From the NCBI GenBank assembly GCA_958296055.1, contig CATQHS010000001.1, positions 756,277 through 820,276 of the forward strand: a stretch of DNA of 64,000 nucleotides, in the 5' to 3' direction. Below are positions 58,909 through 64,000 of this stretch, in pieces. The position numbers and the translations under genes are program-made. The DNA comes from an uncultured Acidimicrobiales bacterium. GTDB taxonomy: Bacteria > Actinomycetota > Acidimicrobiia > Acidimicrobiales > Aldehydirespiratoraceae. Every line of letters starts with the position of its first letter. The stretch's first letter is position 1. The notes under the pieces are model-generated. The model did not search any database. It had not been told where the DNA came from and was given only the letters and a program-made list of their open reading frames with translations.

Positions 58909-59805
58909 TTACTTGTCGAGGTAGACGGTCACGGCGACGGCCGAGCCGATTACCGAGACGGCGACGCCGATGGCCAGCACCACCAGGTTGGTGCGGAACA
59001 GGGCCGAGTCGTCCACGCTGAAGCCGGCCAGCAGCCTGATCTCGTCGACCTGGCTGAACCAATCGATCACATAGCCTCGCAGCAAGACGTTGCTGCCGAC
59101 GGCCACCAGCGCCCCCAGCACCCCCTGGATCAGCCCTTCCAGCATGAACGGGATGCGGACGAACCACCGCGACGCCCCCACCACCCGCATGATCTCGATC
59201 TCCTGGCGCCGGTTGCTGATGGCGATGGAGATGGTGTTCAAGATGAGCAGGGCGGAGGCGGCCAGCAGCACGATCGCCCCGATGAACAGCACCAGCCCGG
59301 CCCGGTCGGCCAGGTCCTGGATGCCCCGCACCGCCTCCCCGGCGAACACCACCGCCCGCACGCCGGGCTGGCCCAGGAACTGGCTTCCCGTCTCCTCCAC
59401 CACATCGGCGTCGGGGTCGGCGGGCACCACCCGATACGAGGGGGGCAGCTCCTCGGCGGTGACCGACTCCACCAGCTCGGGCGTGTCGGCGAACAGCTCC
59501 TTGAACTCCTCGAAGGTCTCGGCCTGGTCCACGTAGACCCACCGGCTCACCGCCGGGCTCTCCTCCAGCCGGGTGCGGATGCGCTCGTCCTGCTCGGGGG
59601 TGGCGTCGGCGTTCATCCAGACCACGAACTCGATGCCGCCCTCCCAGCGCTGGGTGGCGTTGTCCACCGCGATCTGGAAGAGCACGAAGCCGCCGAACAT
59701 GGCCAGCGACACGCCCACGGTGATGACGGTGGCCACCGCGAGCTGGACGTTGCGCCCCAGGTTCTGCCCGGTCTCGCGCAGCGCGTAGCGGGAGCTGAGC
59801 ATCAT
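58909..59805 (-). CDS. ftsX: Cell division ABC transporter permease FtsX
   Basis: A 298-residue membrane protein. One N-terminal TM segment (VATVITVGVSLAMFGGFVLF) is followed by an extracellular domain (FVVWMNADATPEQDERIRTRLEESP) and three C-terminal TM segments (FIGAIVLLAASALLILNTISIAIS and later). RRQEIEIMRVVGASRWFVRIPF is the FtsX motif. With FtsE it activates peptidoglycan hydrolases at the division site. ATG 59805 opens as MMLSSRYALRETGQNLGRN. The ftsE gene ends 74 bases upstream with a 15-bp look-alike of its end before this start. Confidence 0.92.
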   Translation of the reverse strand: MMLSSRYALRETGQNLGRNVQLAVATVITVGVSLAMFGGFVLFQIAVDNATQRWEGGIEFVVWMNADATPEQDERIRTRLEESPAVSRWVYVDQAETFEEFKELFADTPELVESVTAEELPPSYRVVPADPDADVVEETGSQFLGQPGVRAVVFAGEAVRGIQDLADRAGLVLFIGAIVLLAASALLILNTISIAISNRRQEIEIMRVVGASRWFVRIPFMLEGLIQGVLGALVAVGSNVLLRGYVIDWFSQVDEIRLLAGFSVDDSALFRTNLVVLAIGVAVSVIGSAVAVTVYLDK

Positions 59806-59879
59806 GCGCTAACTCGTACCCGCCCCGGCGGAGCTGGCGGCGGGCCGAACGCAGCGTTTCGGGGAGCCAGCATCCGCCG

Positions 59880-60557
59880 TTACTCGTACACGCCCCGGGC
59901 CTGATCGCGGACGATCACGCCCCGGTCGAGTTCCACCACCCGCCGCCGCATGGTGTCGACGATGCCGCGGTCGTGGGAGGCCATAACCACGGTCGTGCCC
60001 GTCTGGTTGATGCGGTCGAGCAGGCGCATGATGCCGTCGGAGGTCTGGGGGTCGAGGTTGCCGGTCGGCTCGTCGGCCAGCATGATCAGCGGCCGGTTCA
60101 CGAAGGCCCGGGCGATGGAGACCCGCTGCTGCTCGCCTCCGGAGAGCTCGTCGGGGAAGCGGTCCACCTTGAGTTGCAGCCCGACCAGATCCAAGATGGC
60201 GGGGACCTGCTGGCGGATCACGTAGCGGGGCTTGCCGATCACCTCCAAGGCGAAGGCGACGTTCTCGCCCACCGTCTTCTTGGGCAGCAGCTTGAAGTCC
60301 TGGAAGATGAAGCCGATGTTGCGGCGCAGGTACGGAACCCGCCACGAGCTCATCGACCCCACCTCCCGCCCGGCCACGAACACCCGGCCGTGCTGGGCCA
60401 CCTCCTCGCGGTTCAACAGCCGGATGAAAGTGGACTTGCCCGACCCGGACGGCCCGACCAGGAACACGAACTCGCCCTTGGCGATGGAGATGCTGGCGTC
60501 CCGCAGGGCCACGACGTCGCCCTTGTACACCTTCGTGACGCTCTCGAGCTTGATCAT
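59880..60557 (-). CDS. ftsE: Cell division ATP-binding protein FtsE
   Basis: A 225-residue ABC ATPase. Walker A is G35-T43 (GPSGSGKST), the Q-loop is [10 protein letters not shown], the signature is [16 protein letters not shown], and Walker B is [14 protein letters not shown]. The H-loop is [11 protein letters not shown]. It pairs with FtsX. ATG 60557 ([13 protein letters not shown]) is chosen; the earlier start adds MARIG. It is downstream of prfB on the same strand, separated by 141 bases rich in duplicated motifs. Its last codons (RGVYE) are copied ahead of ftsX. Confidence 0.93.
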   Translation of the reverse strand: MIKLESVTKVYKGDVVALRDASISIAKGEFVFLVGPSGSGKSTFIRLLNREEVAQHGRVFVAGREVGSMSSWRVPYLRRNIGFIFQDFKLLPKKTVGENVAFALEVIGKPRYVIRQQVPAILDLVGLQLKVDRFPDELSGGEQQRVSIARAFVNRPLIMLADEPTGNLDPQTSDGIMRLLDRINQTGTTVVMASHDRGIVDTMRRRVVELDRGVIVRDQARGVYE

Positions 60558-60657
60558 GCCGATCCTTGCCAAGGGGACGCTCCGACCGTACCAGCGGGGC
60601 CGCCGCCGCCTGCGTCAATCCAGCAGCGCCCTCGAAGCTCGGCCCGGCCCGATCCGG

Positions 60658-60720
60658 GCGCCCTCAGAGTTCGGCCCGGGCCCGGAATCGGGGCGCCCTC
60701 AGAGTTCGGCCCGGGCCCGG
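60658..60720. repeat. 35-bp tandem duplication over the prfB stop
   Basis: GCGCCCTCAGAGTTCGGCCC occurs at 60658 and 60693, with a third, weaker copy near 60624. The second copy holds the last codons and TGA of prfB (RARAEL). Confidence 0.8.
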
Positions 60721-61808
60721 CTCCAGCGCAGCCAGGTCTCCATCAGGCCGTCGAGGTCGCCGCCCAGCACGCCGTCCACGTCGGAGGTCTCCCGCTCGGA
60801 CCGCAGGTCCTTCACCATCTGGTAGGGCTGCAGCACGTAGTTGCGGATCTGGCTGCCGAAGCCCACGTTCTGCTGCTCGCCGGTGATGCCGGCGATCTCG
60901 GCTTCCCGCCTCTTGCGCTCCAAGTCCAGCAGCTTGGCCGCCATCATCTGCATAGCCCGATCCTTGTTCTGGTGCTGGCTGCGCTCGTTCTGGCAGCTCG
61001 TCACCAGCCCGGTGGGGGTGTGGGTGATCCTCACCGCCGAGTCGGTCACGTTGACGTGCTGGCCCCCGGCCCCCGAGGAGCGGTAGGTGTCGACCCGGAG
61101 GTCCCTCTCGTCGATGTCGATGGCGTCGGACACCTCTTCGAAGAACGGCGCCACCTGCACGGCCGCGAAGGCGGTCTGGCGCTTGCCCTCGTTGTTGAAC
61201 GGCGAGATCCGCACCAGGCGGTGGACCCCGTGCTCGGACTGCATCCACCCGTAGGCGCAGCGGCCCTTGAGGATGAACTCGACGCTGCTCAAGCCGGCCT
61301 CGGTGCCCTCCGACACCGCCGTCACCTCCAGGCCGAAGCCCCGGCGCTCGGCCCAGCGGGCGTACATCCGCATGAGCATCTCGGCCCAGTCCTGGGCGTC
61401 TGTGCCCCCCTCGCCCGACTTGATCTGGCAGACGGCGTCGCGGTCGTCGAACTCCCCGGCGAACAGCGACCGCAGCTCCAGTTCGTCGAAGCGCTGCTCC
61501 AGCGCCGCGGCCGCTTCGGCGATCTCGGCCTCCTGGGAGTCGTCGGACTCCTCCACCGCGAGCTGGTTGAGGATTTCGGCGTCGGACAGGTCGGCGGCGA
61601 GCTGGTCGAACAGCTCTATGTCCTCGGCCACCGCGGCCAGCTCCGAGGTCAGACCCCGGGCCCGGTCCTGGTCGTCCCACAGGTCGGGGCGGGACACCTC
61701 GGCCTCGAGCTGGGGGCGGCGGGCCCGCAGAGCCCTGATCCGCAAGTAGGCCTCGGCCTCATCAAGCCGGCCCCGCAGCTTGCGGAGCCGGTCGGAGAAG
61801 TCTTGCAC
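60699..61808 (-). CDS. prfB: Peptide chain release factor 2
   Basis: A 369-residue release factor. The GGQ peptide-release motif is at residues 248-250 (SSGAGGQHVN). The SPF recognition motif lies in HRLVRISPFNNEGKRQT. It reads UGA and UAA stops. The ATG start (MQDFSDRLRKLRGRLDEAE) gives a full-length protein in one frame, so the usual programmed +1 frameshift of prfB is absent. It begins 3 bases after the secA stop, so secA-prfB-ftsE-ftsX are likely one transcript. The 3' end is duplicated. Confidence 0.93.
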   Translation of the reverse strand: MQDFSDRLRKLRGRLDEAEAYLRIRALRARRPQLEAEVSRPDLWDDQDRARGLTSELAAVAEDIELFDQLAADLSDAEILNQLAVEESDDSQEAEIAEAAAALEQRFDELELRSLFAGEFDDRDAVCQIKSGEGGTDAQDWAEMLMRMYARWAERRGFGLEVTAVSEGTEAGLSSVEFILKGRCAYGWMQSEHGVHRLVRISPFNNEGKRQTAFAAVQVAPFFEEVSDAIDIDERDLRVDTYRSSGAGGQHVNVTDSAVRITHTPTGLVTSCQNERSQHQNKDRAMQMMAAKLLDLERKRREAEIAGITGEQQNVGFGSQIRNYVLQPYQMVKDLRSERETSDVDGVLGGDLDGLMETWLRWSRARAEL

Positions 61809-61811
61809 TGC

Positions 61812-64000
61812 TCAACCCGGGCCGGCCGAACCCGAACCCGCTCGGGAGCCTCGGTCCCCGGCCCCTGAACCCGCGGCCGGGCCTCGATCCCCGGCATTCG
61901 AACCCGAGCCGGGGCCTCGATCCCCGACATTCGAACCCGAGCCGGGCCGGCCGTGGCACTGCTTGAACTTGCGCCCGCTGCCGCAGGGGCAGGGGGCGTT
62001 GCGGCCCACCTTCTCCAGCTCGCTGCGGACCACCGGCACCCGGGCCGGCGCCTTGGCCGGGGCCCGCGGTCCGGCCCGGCCCGGGCCCGGGGCCGAGGCC
62101 GGGCGGGCGGCGACCGGGGACCCGGCGCCGACCGCGGCGGCGGCCGCGGTCCGGGGGCCGGCCTCGTCTTTGGCCGCGCTGACCCCCACCAGCCGGGTCT
62201 CGGCCCGGGCCCGGTCGGGCTCGCCCACCTGGATGTGCATCACGTGGCGCACGAAGTCCATGGCGATGCTGGTCATCATCGAGCCGAACATCTCGAACCC
62301 CTCCCGCTGCCACTCGGTGGCCGGGTCCTTCTGGCCCATGGCCCGCAGGTGAATGCCCTCCCGCAGCAGGTCCATCTCCCTGAGGTGCTGGCGCCACTTC
62401 TGGTCGATGACCCACAGCATCACCTGCCGCTCGACCTGGCGCATCACCTCGGCACCCACCTCGTCGGCCCGCTGCTCGTAGTGGCGGCGGCCGGCCTCGG
62501 CCAGCATCTCGGTCAGATCGTCGAGGGTTCGGGCCTCGTCGAGCCGCTCGGCGGCCACGCCGCCGGGCCACAGCCCGGAGGTCTCGGTGGCCAGGGCGTC
62601 CAGGTCCCACTCCTCGCGGTAGTCGGAGACGCAGTAGGTGCCCACGGCCCCGGCGATGGCATCATCCAGGTACTGCACCGCTTCGTCCTGCAGGTCGGCG
62701 CCGCCGAGTATCTGACCCCGGCGCCGGTAGATCACCTTGCGCTGCTCGTTCATCACCTCGTCGTACTTGAGGACGTTCTTGCGGATCTCGGCGTTGCGCT
62801 GCTCCACCGTGTTCTGGGCCCGCTCGATGGCCTTGGTGACCATGGACGCCTCGATGGGCGTGTCATCGGGCAGGGCCTTGTCCATCACCCAGCTCATGGC
62901 CCCGGTGGCGAACAGGCGCATCAGGTCGTCCTCCAGCGACAGGTAGAACCGGCTTTCGCCCGGGTCGCCCTGACGGCCCGACCGGCCCCGGAGCTGGTTG
63001 TCGATCCGGCGGCTCTCGTGGCGCTCGGTGCCCAGCACGTACAGGCCGCCCAGTTCGATCACCCGCTCCCGCTCGGCGTCGGTGGTGACGGCGTGCTTGG
63101 CGGTGAGCTCGGCCATGCGGGCCGCGCCCTCTTCGGCGGCGTGGTCGAGGCCCTCGGCCCGCAGGTCGCGCCGGGCCAGGCTCTCGGGATTGCCGCCCAG
63201 CAGGATGTCGACGCCCCGGCCGGCCATGTTGGTGGCCACGGTGATGGCGCTGAGCCGACCGGCCTGGGCCACTATCTCGGCCTCGCGGTGGTGCTGCTTG
63301 GCGTTGAGGACCTCGTGGGGGATACCGACCTTCTGGAGATGGCGGGACAGCTTCTCGGACTTGTCCACCGACACCGTGCCCACCAGCACCGGCTGGCCCC
63401 GCTCGTAGCGCTCGGCCAAGTCGTCGACGCAGGCGCCGAACTTGGCGTCCTCGGTCTTGTAGATGAGGTCGGCCCGGTCGTCGCGGACCATGGTCCGGTG
63501 GGTGGGGACGGGCACCACGTGCAGCCCGTAGGTGGACATCAGCTCGCTGGCCTCGGTCTCGGCCGTGCCGGTCATGCCGGCTAGGCGCTCGTAGAGGCGG
63601 TAGTAGTTCTGGAGGGTGATGGTGGCCAGGGTCTGGTTCTCCTCCTTGATGGCCACCCCCTCCTTGGCCTCCACCGCCTGGTGGATGCCGTCGGACCACC
63701 GCCGTCCCTCCAGCACCCGGCCGGTGAACTCGTCGACGATCTTCACCTGGCTGCGGTCCACGATGTAGTCGCGGTCCCGCTTGTACAGCTCCTTGGCCCG
63801 CAGCGCGGCCTGGAGCTGGTGTACCAGGTTCTGGGCGGCCAGGTCGTAGAGGTTGTCCACCCCCAGGGCCTTCTCCACCGCGTGGACCCCGTCCTCGAGG
63901 GGGGCGACGGTGCGCTTCTCCTCGTCCACCTCGTAGTGGACGTCGCGCTGGAGGCCCCGGGCGATGCCGGCGAAGCGGGTGTAGAGGCTGGCCGCCTCGG
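61812..64000 (-). CDS. secA: Preprotein translocase SecA, N-terminal part beyond the window
   Basis: About 730 residues of the C-terminal part; the gene runs past the right edge (open to 64000). Present are the second ATPase lobe (ITVATNMAGRGVDILLGGNPES), ELGGLYVLGTERHESRRIDNQLRGRSGRQGDPGESRFYLS and the C-terminal SEC-C motif CPCGSGRKFKQCH. It drives protein export through SecYEG. After the SEC-C motif there is an unusual tail with about four 11-residue repeats (GSGSNVGDRGP type), encoded by near-identical 33-base units. Its stop is 3 bases from prfB. An Ala/Pro-rich linker precedes SEC-C. Confidence 0.93.
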   Translation of the reverse strand, partial: EAASLYTRFAGIARGLQRDVHYEVDEEKRTVAPLEDGVHAVEKALGVDNLYDLAAQNLVHQLQAALRAKELYKRDRDYIVDRSQVKIVDEFTGRVLEGRRWSDGIHQAVEAKEGVAIKEENQTLATITLQNYYRLYERLAGMTGTAETEASELMSTYGLHVVPVPTHRTMVRDDRADLIYKTEDAKFGACVDDLAERYERGQPVLVGTVSVDKSEKLSRHLQKVGIPHEVLNAKQHHREAEIVAQAGRLSAITVATNMAGRGVDILLGGNPESLARRDLRAEGLDHAAEEGAARMAELTAKHAVTTDAERERVIELGGLYVLGTERHESRRIDNQLRGRSGRQGDPGESRFYLSLEDDLMRLFATGAMSWVMDKALPDDTPIEASMVTKAIERAQNTVEQRNAEIRKNVLKYDEVMNEQRKVIYRRRGQILGGADLQDEAVQYLDDAIAGAVGTYCVSDYREEWDLDALATETSGLWPGGVAAERLDEARTLDDLTEMLAEAGRRHYEQRADEVGAEVMRQVERQVMLWVIDQKWRQHLREMDLLREGIHLRAMGQKDPATEWQREGFEMFGSMMTSIAMDFVRHVMHIQVGEPDRARAETRLVGVSAAKDEAGPRTAAAAAVGAGSPVAARPASAPGPGRAGPRAPAKAPARVPVVRSELEKVGRNAPCPCGSGRKFKQCHGRPGSGSNVGDRGPGSGSNAGDRGPAAGSGAGDRGSRAGSGSAGPG

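Noticed and set aside
60699-61808. Programmed frameshift in prfB
   Set aside because: The whole release factor is encoded in one frame; no in-frame UGA slip site was seen.
61880-61945. tRNA-like sequence (ATTCGAACCC) in the secA tail
   Set aside because: It is part of the repeat; no acceptor or anticodon arms can be formed.

Overview
The window is one contiguous piece of a high-GC chromosome, almost certainly from an actinobacterium. The evidence is the GC-rich third codon positions, the many GTG starts and ATGA/GTGA gene overlaps, and the cluster secA-prfB-ftsE-ftsX with smpB and tmRNA (ssrA) close by. The F420/flavin-type oxidoreductases and several acyl-CoA dehydrogenases fit a free-living lineage such as the Acidimicrobiia, but that rank is inference; no rRNA or single-gene taxonomic marker was used.

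Layout. 1-3.9 kb: oxidoreductase (partial), phosphoribosyltransferase, M20 amidohydrolase and a FabH-like ketosynthase. 3.9-5.7 kb: an AT-rich two-gene cassette (AAA ATPase plus PIN nuclease) that looks imported. 5.8-14.9 kb: MOSC protein, amidohydrolase, aminotransferase, VOC protein, a two-component system divergent from an Asp-rich anchored protein, uridine kinase and O6-alkylguanine repair protein. 15-24.2 kb: surface-polysaccharide genes (six glycosyltransferases, a methyltransferase-like protein, an ABC-2 exporter), including two glycosyltransferases that share an identical 724-bp 3' half. 24.25-31.8 kb: defence-type island with type I restriction-modification genes hsdR-hsdS-hsdM, then a Gp37/Gp68-like three-Cys protein and its partner TcmP. 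31.9-32.2 kb: four 67-bp tandem units built on an 18-bp palindrome, ending in pyrE. 32.2-38.3 kb: pyrE, a fused nucleotidyltransferase-HEPN protein, a secreted SpoIID/SLH protein, and a DUF222-HNH gene bracketed by a perfect 89-bp inverted repeat. 38.3-41.5 kb: a second ABC-2 polysaccharide exporter and an O-antigen-ligase-like protein. 41.5-46.7 kb: housekeeping genes rpe, clpP, tRNA-Leu, rdgB, rph, a metallo-beta-lactamase-fold protein, rpmG, rpmB and cysM. 46.8-53.6 kb: lipoprotein hydrolase, MFS transporter, alpha/beta hydrolase, JAMM protease, smpB, PQ-loop protein and tmRNA. 53.7-58.9 kb: flavoprotein, two acyl-CoA dehydrogenases, Lrp/AsnC regulator with divergent alanine dehydrogenase, and a RidA-like protein. 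58.9-64 kb: ftsX, ftsE, prfB and secA (cut by the window edge).

How the parts work together. The two ABC exporters, the ligase-like protein and the glycosyltransferases form a cell-surface glycan system split by the defence island. SmpB and tmRNA with ClpP form the ribosome-rescue and tag-degradation route. secA, prfB, ftsE and ftsX serve export, termination and division.

Most novel points: the AAA-PIN cassette; an HsdS whose two target-recognition domains are near-copies; the 67-bp palindromic array; the identical glycosyltransferase halves with aberrant G-rich codon use; and a recurring pattern in which short tandem duplications start at or straddle stop or start codons at many gene junctions in the window.
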